11,863 nucleotides of DNA, taken from Halomonas halophila (GTDB taxonomy: Bacteria; Pseudomonadota; Gammaproteobacteria; Pseudomonadales; Halomonadaceae). The stretch is taken from assembly GCA_002433675.1 (NCBI GenBank), contig DJIP01000377.1, forward strand, positions 1 to 11,863. Reading direction: 5' to 3'. A program made the translations under genes and the position numbers. Under the pieces are notes generated by a model. It had not been told where the DNA came from and ran no database searches. It saw only the letters and a list, made by a program, of their open reading frames with translations. This document shows, in pieces, positions 5,578 through 11,863 of this stretch (positions within the stretch are counted from its first letter, which is position 1; each line of letters begins with the position of its first letter).

Positions 5578-5629
5578 TGTCTTGGCGTTGTGCCTTGGCA
5601 CTGTGCCTTGACGTTGCGCCTTGCCTTGC
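5578..5629. repeat. Four imperfect 13-bp tandem units
   Basis: TGTCTTGGCGTTG, TGCCTTGGCACTG, TGCCTTGACGTTG and CGCCTTGCCTTGC follow one another directly, ending 17 bases from the dadA stop codon. No known role. Confidence 0.6.
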
Positions 5630-5646
5630 CTCTACAGCCTCAGGCT

Positions 5647-6906
5647 TCAGGCGGCGTAGCGGGACACGGCCAGACCATCGGGGTTGATGGCGGGCGTGCG
5701 ACCGTCGATCAGGTCGGACAGCAGCTGAGCACTGCCACAACTCATGGTCCAGCCCAGGGTGCCGTGGCCGGTGTTGAGCCACAGGTTGTCGTACTTGGTC
5801 GCGCCGATGATCGGTGTGGAGTCCGGGGTCATCGGGCGCAGGCCGGTCCAGAATTCGGCCTTGGCCAGATCGCCGCCTTCCGGGAACACATCGCGCACGA
5901 CCATGGAAATGGTGGCACGACGCTTCTCGGCCAGGCTGAGGTCGTAGGATGCCAGCTCCGCGGTGCCGCCGACACGGATACGATCGTCGAAGCGCGAAAT
6001 CGCCACCTTGAAGGTTTCGTCCATGACGGTGGACTGGGGCGCGCCGCCGTCGTCGACCACCGGCAGGGTCAGACTGTAGCCCTTGACCGGGTAGATCGGC
6101 AGGCGGATGTCCAGGTCACGGGCGAGGAACGGCGAATAGCTGCCCAGCGCCATCACGTAGGCGTCGGCCGTCAGGGTGCCGGCACTGGTGTGCACCGCCT
6201 CTACCTTGCCGGAGACCCGCGTCAGCCGCTCGATGGTGGTGTTGAACATGAACTCGACACCGAGCTTCTCGCGGCAGTAGTCGGCCAGGCGATTGGTGAA
6301 CAGGTGGCAGTCACCGGTCTGATCGTCGGGCAGATGCAGGCCACCGACAAATTTGCCGGGCACACGGGCAAGCGCCGGCTCCACCTGGGCGATGCGACTT
6401 GCATCCAGCAGTTCGTGGCGCACGCCGCACTGCTCGAGGACCTTCATGTCCTTGCCCACCGCTTCGACCTGCTTGTCGGTGCGGAACAGCTGCAAAAGGC
6501 CACGCTGGCGATCCTCGTAGCGCAGGCCGGTCTCGTCACGCAGCGCATTGATGCAGGCGCGGCTGTGCTCGGCGACGCGGACCATGCGCTCCTTGTTGAG
6601 GGCGTAGCTGTCGGGATTGCAGTTGCTGAGCATCTGCATCATGAAGCGACCCATGTTCGGGTCCATCTTGGGCTGGATCTTGAGCGGCGCATGCTCTTGG
6701 AACATCCACTTGACCGCCTTCTGGGGGATACCCGGGGCGGCCCAGGGGGAGGAGAAGCCGAAGGATACCTGGCCGGCGTTGCCGTAGCTGGTCTCCATCG
6801 CCACCGAAGGCTGACGGTCGACCACCTTAACCTCGTGTCCCTGACGGGCCAGATAATAGGCGGTGGTAACCCCTACGACACCCGCTCCCAGTACCAGTAC
6901 CTTCAT
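5647..6906 (-). CDS. dadA: D-amino acid dehydrogenase, small subunit DadA
   Basis: A 419-residue flavoprotein that oxidises D-amino acids (chiefly D-alanine) to 2-oxo acids and ammonia, passing electrons to the quinone pool at the inner membrane. It allows growth on alanine together with the racemase DadX. The N-terminus carries the FAD dinucleotide-binding motif GAGVVG (7-12) followed by TTAYYLARQGHEVKVVDR. Next comes SYGNAGQVSFGFSSPWAAPG, a DadA hallmark. The C-terminus has TGLRPMTPDSTPIIG and NTGHGTLGWTMSCGSA, which contact FAD and substrate. Length is usual for DadA. ATG 6906 has GAGGAG 7 bases upstream. No alanine racemase gene lies next to it here, and the neighbours are an unrelated efflux gene and the integron spacer. 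Confidence 0.95.
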   Translation of the reverse strand: MKVLVLGAGVVGVTTAYYLARQGHEVKVVDRQPSVAMETSYGNAGQVSFGFSSPWAAPGIPQKAVKWMFQEHAPLKIQPKMDPNMGRFMMQMLSNCNPDSYALNKERMVRVAEHSRACINALRDETGLRYEDRQRGLLQLFRTDKQVEAVGKDMKVLEQCGVRHELLDASRIAQVEPALARVPGKFVGGLHLPDDQTGDCHLFTNRLADYCREKLGVEFMFNTTIERLTRVSGKVEAVHTSAGTLTADAYVMALGSYSPFLARDLDIRLPIYPVKGYSLTLPVVDDGGAPQSTVMDETFKVAISRFDDRIRVGGTAELASYDLSLAEKRRATISMVVRDVFPEGGDLAKAEFWTGLRPMTPDSTPIIGATKYDNLWLNTGHGTLGWTMSCGSAQLLSDLIDGRTPAINPDGLAVSRYAA

Positions 6907-6970
6907 GTCGCCACTCCTCTGTTCTCGTTGTCGATGGCCCGTCCCGATCCCGGGCGTTGAGCATGAGATA

Positions 6971-6993
6971 GGCCGTGACCAATGGTCACGGCC
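6971..6993. promoter_or_regulatory. Perfect inverted repeat in the dadA leader
   Basis: GGCCGTGACC and GGTCACGGCC, 3 bases apart, about 65 bases before the dadA start. A TATACT -10-like hexamer on the minus strand (7006-7011) would place the transcript start just before it, so it may form a 5' hairpin on the dadA mRNA or be a repressor site. It could also end the MATE transcript from the other side, but no T-run follows. Confidence 0.5.
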
Positions 6994-7124
6994 CGCAATG
7001 AGACGAGTATAGAGTCGAGGCTGAAGTGTTTTATTCTTTTTTACCCACTCTTCGCAAACATTGATATCGAAGTTGTCACGAGTTGCAGGCTTTACTTTCT
7101 TCCAACTACCTTAAAACAGCTGAT

Positions 7125-8483
7125 TCAACTACTCTGGATTTCGCCCCTGCCGCTACGCTTTGGACGCGACAAGGTCCGCCGCAGCAACAGGTAGGCGCCA
7201 AGCCCCGCCAGCAGGTTGCCCACCCCCGCCCCGAGCCCAAGGCCGGTGACACCGCCCATCAGCGTTACCCCGAGCCACAGGCACGGCAGGTAGAACACGA
7301 ACAACCGCGCGGCAGACAGCAGCATGGCGCGCATCGGCCAGCCGAGGGCATTGCCGGCCGACACCACCAGCATACACACCCCGAGCGCGGCATAGCTTGG
7401 CAGCATGAAGCGCATCAGCACCATCAGCGATTCGCTGACTTCCGGCGTGCCGGCCAGGGCACGGGCGACCCAAGGCGACGCCAGTGCCAGCGAGACACCC
7501 AGCATCAACTGCCACACCACCACCACCTTCAGGGCAAGGCGCATCAGGCGGTGCACCTGGGCCCAATCGCCGGCACCGTAGCAGCGGCCGAGCCAGGGTG
7601 GCAGCGACATGGTCAGCGCCAGTACCACCATCAGCGACACCGTTTCCAGTCGGCTGGCAAGTCCCCAGGCCGCCACGGCGGATTCGCCCAGGCGTGACAC
7701 CGTGGAAATCGCCAGCATCGCCGCCAGCGGCGGCATCAACTGGCTGATCATGGCGGGGCAGGCGACCCCGGCAAAGGACCGCCCCGATAGCCGCCATTCC
7801 GCCCGGAGGCCTTCGAATGCGAGCCACTGGCGTCCCTTCAACTGCCAGCCGAGCAAGGCAAGGCCACTGCCAAAGGCGATCACCGTGGCCCAGGCGGCCC
7901 CGGGCAGGCCCAGCCCGTCCCAGTTGCCGATACCAAAGATCAGAATGGGATCGAGACACAGGTTCACCAGGCTGGTCAGCACCATCATGCTGCCGGGAAA
8001 GCTGGTGTTGCCGTGGGCACGAAACAGGCTGTAGCCGAAGTACACCACCGCCCCCAGCCAGGCGGCGACCAGCTGAGGTGCCCAGTAGGAGCGAATCAGC
8101 TCTTGTGCGTGAGCGTCTGCCCCAAGGGCCCCGAAGATGGGGCTCTGCAGGGCCCATAACACCAGCGCCAGCAGGCCGATGGCGAGTGTGCCCATCATCA
8201 GTGACAGGCTGCCCAGACGTCGGGCGCGGTCGTCTTCGCCCCCACCCAGCGCCCGGGAGATCAAAGCGGCAATGGCGATCCCCATGCCCACCTGGACGCC
8301 GATGATCAGAAACGACAGCGGGAAGGTGTAGGACTGGGCCGCCAAGGGGGCGGTGCCCAGGCGCGCGACGAAGGCAGAGTCGACCAGCTGGAAGCCGAGC
8401 AGCGACAACACTCCGATCGCCATCGGCCAGGTCTTTTGCCACAGGGTGCGCCCCAGGGAGGTAGAGTCGGAACTTAGGTGCAC
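7125..8483 (-). CDS. MATE family multidrug efflux transporter
   Basis: A 452-residue inner-membrane antiporter that exports drugs or metabolites using Na+ or H+ gradients. Twelve hydrophobic segments are spread over two similar halves. In the first half WPMAIGVLSLLGFQLVDSAFVARLG (about 19-43) is the typical MATE helix-1 region, followed by GVQVGMGIAIAALISRALGGG (62-82). The second half begins near ACPAMISQLMPPLAAML. The start is a GTG at 8483 with GGAG 5 bases upstream; no nearby ATG fits better. Both the gene on its left and the one on its right are separated by hairpins, so it is probably transcribed alone. The substrate cannot be told from sequence. Confidence 0.92.
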   Translation of the reverse strand: MHLSSDSTSLGRTLWQKTWPMAIGVLSLLGFQLVDSAFVARLGTAPLAAQSYTFPLSFLIIGVQVGMGIAIAALISRALGGGEDDRARRLGSLSLMMGTLAIGLLALVLWALQSPIFGALGADAHAQELIRSYWAPQLVAAWLGAVVYFGYSLFRAHGNTSFPGSMMVLTSLVNLCLDPILIFGIGNWDGLGLPGAAWATVIAFGSGLALLGWQLKGRQWLAFEGLRAEWRLSGRSFAGVACPAMISQLMPPLAAMLAISTVSRLGESAVAAWGLASRLETVSLMVVLALTMSLPPWLGRCYGAGDWAQVHRLMRLALKVVVVWQLMLGVSLALASPWVARALAGTPEVSESLMVLMRFMLPSYAALGVCMLVVSAGNALGWPMRAMLLSAARLFVFYLPCLWLGVTLMGGVTGLGLGAGVGNLLAGLGAYLLLRRTLSRPKRSGRGEIQSS

Positions 8484-8556
8484 GGTGTCTCCGGATGGTA
8501 GATAGGCCGCTTATGGTAAGCCATAACGGACCCTCGCTCAGCCTCCTTCAACGGCA

Positions 8557-8585
8557 AAAGCCCCGGGCACCTGTCCCGGGGCTTT
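8557..8585. terminator. Intrinsic terminator after yceI (bidirectional shape)
   Basis: AAAGCCCCGGG and CCCGGGGCTTT with a 7-base loop, A-flanked on one side and T-flanked on the other. It lies 22 bases after the yceI stop on the minus strand. Confidence 0.85.
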
Positions 8586-8606
8586 CATCACGTTATCGAG
8601 GGCGTG

Positions 8607-9188
8607 TTACTGACGAATGCCTTCGAAGGTCACGTACAGCTCAAGGTTGTGCATCGGCTCGGGGAACTTGCTCATGTCGATGTCGTAGTCGGACAGCGCC
8701 AGTTCGGTGGAACCTTCGAAGCCTGCGCGATAGCCACCCCAGGGATCGTCACCCTCGCCCAGCAGGGTCACCGGCATCTCGATGCTGTTGGTTACACCGT
8801 GCAGGGTCAGGTCACCGCTCAGCACGCCCTCGCCGTCGCCGGTAGATTCAAAACCGGTGGAGGTAAAGGTGGCGGTCGGATACTCACCGGCGTCGAGGAA
8901 GTCACCGCTCAGGATGTGCTTGTCGCGCTCGGCGTGGTTGGTGTTCAGACTGGTGACATCGACCTCGACCTCGGCAGACGCCGCTTCGACGTTTTCCGGG
9001 TCGTAGCTGAAGGTGCCGTCGAAGGACTCGAAGCTACCCAGGATGTAGGAATAGCCGAGGTGGCTGATCTTGAACTGGACAAAGGCGTGCTGGCCTTCAG
9101 AATCGATGGCGTAGTCGGCGGCCTGGGCCTGGGCCAGCGGCAGCAGCGAGGCGGCGGTCAGGGCGGCGATGGCGGTCTTCTTGAACAT
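8607..9188 (-). CDS. yceI: YceI family periplasmic protein
   Basis: A 193-residue secreted protein with a lipocalin-like beta-barrel that in known members holds a polyisoprenoid such as a quinone. The N-terminus is a clear Sec signal peptide: MFKK, a hydrophobic core AIAALTAASLLPLA and a cut near AQAQAA before DYAID. The mature part shows the family features HAFVQFKISHLGYS, GSFESFDGTFSYDPE, FLDAGEYPTATFTST, GDLTLHGVTN and a conserved aromatic/Gly-rich end (YVTFEGIRQ). ATG 9188 has AAGGAG 6 bases upstream. The next gene upstream on the same strand is a cytochrome b561, as in E. coli yceJ-yceI. The two are 142 bases apart with a small hairpin between, so they may be co-transcribed or separately controlled. 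The exact physiological role is unsettled in the family. Confidence 0.93.
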   Translation of the reverse strand: MFKKTAIAALTAASLLPLAQAQAADYAIDSEGQHAFVQFKISHLGYSYILGSFESFDGTFSYDPENVEAASAEVEVDVTSLNTNHAERDKHILSGDFLDAGEYPTATFTSTGFESTGDGEGVLSGDLTLHGVTNSIEMPVTLLGEGDDPWGGYRAGFEGSTELALSDYDIDMSKFPEPMHNLELYVTFEGIRQ

Positions 9189-9257
9189 GTCACTCTCCTT
9201 GATGGTTACGCGGTGATTGCGTCAGCACTCTTTCTCTACAACGATCTTGAGTCATGC

Positions 9258-9274
9258 ACCGGCCTTGGGCCGGT
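9258..9274. repeat. Short GC-rich hairpin between cytochrome b561 gene and yceI
   Basis: ACCGGCC and GGCCGGT around TTG, with no T-run. It may trim or attenuate the transcript from the cytochrome b561 gene into yceI. Weak evidence. Confidence 0.35.
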
Positions 9275-9330
9275 CGATTCTTGACGTCCGGACAACACTT
9301 GCCGGCCATTGTCGGGTTACGTTGGCGCGC

Positions 9331-9915
9331 TCAGACCTCCTCCCCGGTGGTCTTTTCAGGCTTTGTCCGGCGCGCCAGGCGCGGGTCGACCATGCGAACC
9401 AGGGTGTCCTGACGATCCAGGTAGTGATGCTTGAAGGCCGCCAGGGCGTGGCCTGCCGACAGGATGATCAACGCCAGCGCACTGTACCAGTGAACCACGC
9501 CGGCGCGGGAGGCCTGCTCCGGCAGATCGCTGATCAGCGCGGGCACGGTAAACAGGTCGAGCACGGCAATGCCCTTGCCGTCGGCGGTGGAGATGAGATA
9601 CCCGCTGATCAACACCGTGGTCATCAGCAGATAGAGCGCCAGATGGCCCAGCGCCGCTCCGCGACGCTCAAATGGCGTCCCGTGAGCCTCCGGAGATGGC
9701 TGCACCAGCCGCCACAGGATACGGCCAGCGATCACAAACAGCAGTAACATGCCGATGCCACGGTGCCACCAGGGTGCCAGGTTGTACCAGTTGCTGTAGT
9801 AGTCGAGACCGGTCATCCACCAGCCCAGGGCGAACAGGCCGACAATCGCGAGCGCACTTGTCCAGTGCAGCAGGATGGCGAAAAGCCCCCACCCCTGGCG
9901 TGAATTTCGCCACAT
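9331..9915 (-). CDS. Cytochrome b561 (CybB/YceJ type)
   Basis: A 194-residue inner-membrane di-haem b-type cytochrome with four membrane helices (about 11-33, 49-71, 88-110, 141-163). In E. coli the related CybB oxidises superoxide and reduces quinone. Likely haem-ligand histidines are H17 (LLHW), H51 (WWHRG), H142 (VHWYS) and H156 (GHALAA), two per side of the membrane as the family requires. The C-terminal tail is charged and cytoplasmic. ATG 9915 has AAGGA 7 bases upstream. It lies upstream of yceI on the same strand; YceI may carry the isoprenoid quinone that the cytochrome uses, an inference from the conserved pairing. CybB and YceJ cannot be told apart safely from the sequence alone. 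Confidence 0.92.
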   Translation of the reverse strand: MWRNSRQGWGLFAILLHWTSALAIVGLFALGWWMTGLDYYSNWYNLAPWWHRGIGMLLLFVIAGRILWRLVQPSPEAHGTPFERRGAALGHLALYLLMTTVLISGYLISTADGKGIAVLDLFTVPALISDLPEQASRAGVVHWYSALALIILSAGHALAAFKHHYLDRQDTLVRMVDPRLARRTKPEKTTGEEV

Positions 9916-10051
9916 GCCAACGTCCTTTGATTAATCGATGAAATCGAGCTTAACGCATCTTTAGACGGCAAACCGTGGAAAAATTTCGAACGATAGATAC
10001 GATAAAACCGCGATATGGCGCGCCTGGCTGCTGCCCTTCCCCCGTAACGCA

Positions 10052-10086
10052 ACGACCGCCGACGAGCGGACTCGTGCGGCGGTCGT
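10052..10086. terminator. Hairpin downstream of metZ
   Basis: ACGACCGCCG-ACGAG pairs with CTCGT-GCGGCGGTCGT around CGGA, with one bulged base. It lies about 65 bases after the metZ stop on the minus strand and no strong T-run follows. The rest of the 9916-10151 spacer should hold the promoter of the cytochrome gene, but I see no convincing -35/-10 pair. Confidence 0.7.
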
Positions 10087-10151
10087 GATCAAGCAGCGCT
10101 TCGGCGCATCAATAGGGCAAGGCTGTTACCCGTCCAGCCTTGGGCCAACCT

Positions 10152-11342
10152 CTAGACCAGGGCGTCGAGCCCCCCGGCCAGGTCAGCCTTGATATCGTCG
10201 AGATTCTCGAGCCCCACGGCGATGCGTAGCAGGTTCTCGGAAATACCGGCGGTCGCCTTCTGTTCGTCCGACAGGCGCCCGTGGGTGGTGGTCGCCGGGT
10301 GGGTGATGGTGGTCTTGGCATCCCCCAGGTTGCCGGTGATCGACAGCATGCGGGTGGCATCGACTACTGACCAGGCCTGCTCGCGCCCGCCCTTGACCTC
10401 GACCCCGACCACGGCACCGAAGCCCTGCTGCTGGCGGCTCGCCACCTGGTGCTGGGGATGACTCTCGAGTCCACTGTAGTGAACCTTCGCCACCGCCGGA
10501 TGAGCGTCAAGCCAGCGCGCCAGTTCCAGCGCCGAAGCGGCGTGAGCCTTCATCCGCAGGTTCAGCGTCTCCAGTCCCTTGGTGAAGATCCAGGCATTGA
10601 AGGGGCTGAGGCAAGGGCCGCAGGTACGCACCACCCCGAAGACTTCCTCGAGCTCCTTGTCACGCCCGACCACGGCACCGCCGATAGCGCGCCCCTGGCC
10701 ATCCAGATACTTGGTGGCCGAGTGGATCACCAGATCGGCGCCCAGTGACAGCGGCCGCTGCAGCGCCGGCGTCAAGAAGCAGTTGTCGATGGCGAGCAAG
10801 GCGTCGTGGCGATGGGCCAGTTCGGCCAGCGCCGCGATATCGACAACCTCGGACAGCGGGTTGGAAGGCGTCTCGGCGAACAGCAGTCGGGTCGCCGGGG
10901 TCATCGCTGCTTCCCAGGCATCCAGGTCGGAAAGTTCCACATAGCGCGTGGTGATACCGAACTTGCCCAGGTACTTGTCGAACAGGCTGACGGTGGAGCC
11001 GAACAACGAGCGCGAGGCGACGATCTCGTCACCGGCCTGAAGCAGCGCCAACGCGGTAGACAGGATGGCGGCCATACCGGAACTGGTGGCCACGCAGCGC
11101 TCCCCCCCTTCCATCGCCGCCAGGCGACGCTCGAAGGTGCGCACCGTAGGGTTGGTAAAGCGCGAGTAGATGTTGCCCGGCTCGTCACCGGCAAACTTGC
11201 GCGCTGCTTCGGCCGCGCTGCCATAGACAAAGCTCGAGGTCGGAAAGATCGGCTCGGAGTGTTCCTGCTCGTGAGTGCGATCGTGCCCCGCCCGGATGGC
11301 CAGGGTCTCGAGGTTCCATTCGTCCTGCGTCGGGTCCAGCAT
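10152..11342 (-). CDS. metZ: O-succinylhomoserine sulfhydrylase MetZ
   Basis: A 396-residue cytoplasmic PLP enzyme of the Cys/Met metabolism family. It joins O-succinylhomoserine and sulfide to make homocysteine, the direct sulfhydrylation route to methionine. Key features: FPTSSFVYGSAAEAARKFAG (about 33-52), IYSRFTNPT (58-66) that binds PLP phosphate across subunits, SSGMAAI (87-93), ETPSNP (157-162), and the PLP lysine K211 in HSATKYLDGQGR. The C-terminus has SITGNLGDAKTTITHPATTTHGR. I chose ATG 11342 because GGAG lies 6 bases before it; ATG 11354 (METD) is a possible alternative with a weaker site. The much longer open frame upstream is purF antisense/out-of-frame shadow. The order purF-metZ is common in gammaproteobacteria such as Pseudomonas. 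A cystathionine gamma-synthase is the main alternative; the neighbourhood favours MetZ. Confidence 0.92.
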   Translation of the reverse strand: MLDPTQDEWNLETLAIRAGHDRTHEQEHSEPIFPTSSFVYGSAAEAARKFAGDEPGNIYSRFTNPTVRTFERRLAAMEGGERCVATSSGMAAILSTALALLQAGDEIVASRSLFGSTVSLFDKYLGKFGITTRYVELSDLDAWEAAMTPATRLLFAETPSNPLSEVVDIAALAELAHRHDALLAIDNCFLTPALQRPLSLGADLVIHSATKYLDGQGRAIGGAVVGRDKELEEVFGVVRTCGPCLSPFNAWIFTKGLETLNLRMKAHAASALELARWLDAHPAVAKVHYSGLESHPQHQVASRQQQGFGAVVGVEVKGGREQAWSVVDATRMLSITGNLGDAKTTITHPATTTHGRLSDEQKATAGISENLLRIAVGLENLDDIKADLAGGLDALV

Positions 11343-11390
11343 ATCCGTCTCCATCACTCGCCCGGTGCCGTCGTCTCTGGCGTGCCGAGA

Positions 11391-11412
11391 GGGAGTGCCC
11401 TGGGGCACTCCC
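11391..11412. terminator. Hairpin between purF and metZ
   Basis: GGGAGTGCCC and GGGCACTCCC are perfect complements with a 2-base turn (effectively 9 bp with 4 bases). It lies 39 bases after the purF stop and 48 bases before the metZ start, with no long T-run, so it may be a partial terminator or attenuator. Confidence 0.6.
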
Positions 11413-11451
11413 CCTGCCGGTCGACGGCGCCCTGCAATCCGCTGTTGGGTA

Positions 11452-11863
11452 TCAGTCGATATCGTCCTGATTGTGCATGCCGACCAGGGCATGATCGCCA
11501 GCGCTCTGATCCTGCTTGGCGCCATCGTTGCGCGAAGCCTCGAGATCGGACAGGTAGGCCTCGTCGATGTCGCCGGTGATGTACTTGCCATCGAATACCG
11601 AACAGTCGAACTCGGCCAGCGCCGGGTTGACCTCACGACAGGCCGCCTTCAGGTCCTCGAGGTCCTGGTAAACGATACGATCGGCACCGATCAGCTCGCC
11701 CACCTCGGCCTCGCTGCGGCCGTGGGCGATCAGCTCGCTGGCGGCGGGCATGTCGATGCCGTAGACGTTGGGATAACGCACAGGCGGCGCGGCAGAGGCA
11801 AAGTATACCTTGTTGGCGCCGGCGTCGCGGGCCATCTGGATGATCTGCTTGCAGGTGGTGCCG
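11452..11863 (-). CDS. purF: Amidophosphoribosyltransferase PurF, C-terminal part (runs off window)
   Basis: The last 136 residues of the enzyme for the first committed step of purine synthesis, which makes 5-phosphoribosylamine from PRPP and glutamine. The visible part begins in the phosphoribosyltransferase domain just after the PRPP loop (GTTCKQIIQMARDAGA) and continues with KVYFASAAPPVRYPNVYGID, a near-invariant PurF segment. It ends with the C-terminal region (ADRIVYQDLEDLKAACREV, FDCSVFDGKYITGD). The tail after LSDLEASRN is low-conservation and acidic. The N-terminal glutaminase domain lies outside the window. It is on the same strand as metZ, 109 bases upstream of it. Confidence 0.96.
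   Translation of the reverse strand, partial: GTTCKQIIQMARDAGANKVYFASAAPPVRYPNVYGIDMPAASELIAHGRSEAEVGELIGADRIVYQDLEDLKAACREVNPALAEFDCSVFDGKYITGDIDEAYLSDLEASRNDGAKQDQSAGDHALVGMHNQDDID

Larger units (their letters stand above)
5137..5646. other. Gene-poor spacer between intI and dadA
   Basis: No gene I can support. A 135-codon open frame (5204-5611, plus) has no recognisable domain and runs through the dadA terminator hairpin, so I reject it. The spacer holds the hairpin at 5475-5511 and short tandem units at 5578-5629. It marks the return from integron to backbone. Confidence 0.55.

Noticed and set aside
5204..5611. 135-codon plus-strand frame between intI and dadA
   Set aside because: No domain, no convincing ribosome binding site, and it runs through the 5475-5511 hairpin.
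5590..6960. 456-codon open frame on the plus strand
   Set aside because: Antisense shadow of dadA; no recognisable domain, and dadA is unambiguous on the other strand.
8604..9284. 226-codon plus-strand frame opposite yceI
   Set aside because: Antisense shadow; yceI has a signal peptide and full family match on the other strand.
9991..10006. GATA triplet-like motif upstream of the cytochrome b561 gene as a regulator site
   Set aside because: Imperfect symmetry and no known matching regulator; too weak to report.
11343..11636. 98-codon N-terminal extension of metZ
   Set aside because: It overlaps purF in another frame, is Arg/Ser-rich shadow sequence, and the MetZ family starts near MLDP.

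Overview
The window looks like a chromosomal segment of a halophilic or marine gammaproteobacterium, most like Halomonas or a relative. This rests on the GC-rich backbone, the purF-metZ gene order, DadA, YceI and cytochrome b561 proteins of gammaproteobacterial type, and short hairpin terminators between genes. The genus is inferred from protein resemblance only; no database search was run.

Left end (1-1496): the start of a D-cysteine desulfhydrase gene runs off the left edge on the minus strand. Next to it lies a complete IS481-family insertion sequence (157-1229) with 24-bp imperfect terminal repeats. On its right side the IS cuts a YhhY-like acetyltransferase gene in half. The missing half is not on the other side and no target duplication is visible, so DNA was lost or rearranged here.

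Middle (about 1500-5136): a small, decayed sedentary chromosomal integron. A tyrosine recombinase of the IntI type (4621-5136, plus strand) faces away from a cassette array read on the minus strand. The array holds, in order from the integrase: a PIN-like protein cassette, an attC (3195-3251), a glycine-rich membrane protein cassette, a long attC (2832-2943), a conserved hypothetical gene cut short by an amber codon, and a GNAT acetyltransferase. The first two cassettes show the expected match between their 5' core site and the R'' box of their own attC. No attC is visible after the last two genes. The integrase has lost about 149 internal residues, including the catalytic Arg and Lys, so the platform is probably frozen. 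A LexA-like box still sits in front of it. This block is visibly richer in A+T than the flanks.

Right part (5137-11863): ordinary backbone genes, all on the minus strand: dadA (D-amino acid dehydrogenase), a MATE efflux transporter, yceI (periplasmic lipocalin-like protein), a cytochrome b561, metZ (O-succinylhomoserine sulfhydrylase) and the 3' end of purF. yceI and the b561 gene are probably partners, as yceI-yceJ are in E. coli. purF and metZ form a conserved neighbourhood. Hairpins that could act as terminators follow dadA, yceI, metZ and purF.

The most interesting part is the integron: a dead but still SOS-box-tagged integrase, an attI-side reading frame with a strong ribosome binding site that enters the first cassette gene in frame, and two neighbouring cassettes that share a 65-bp start segment giving one of them a borrowed N-terminus.
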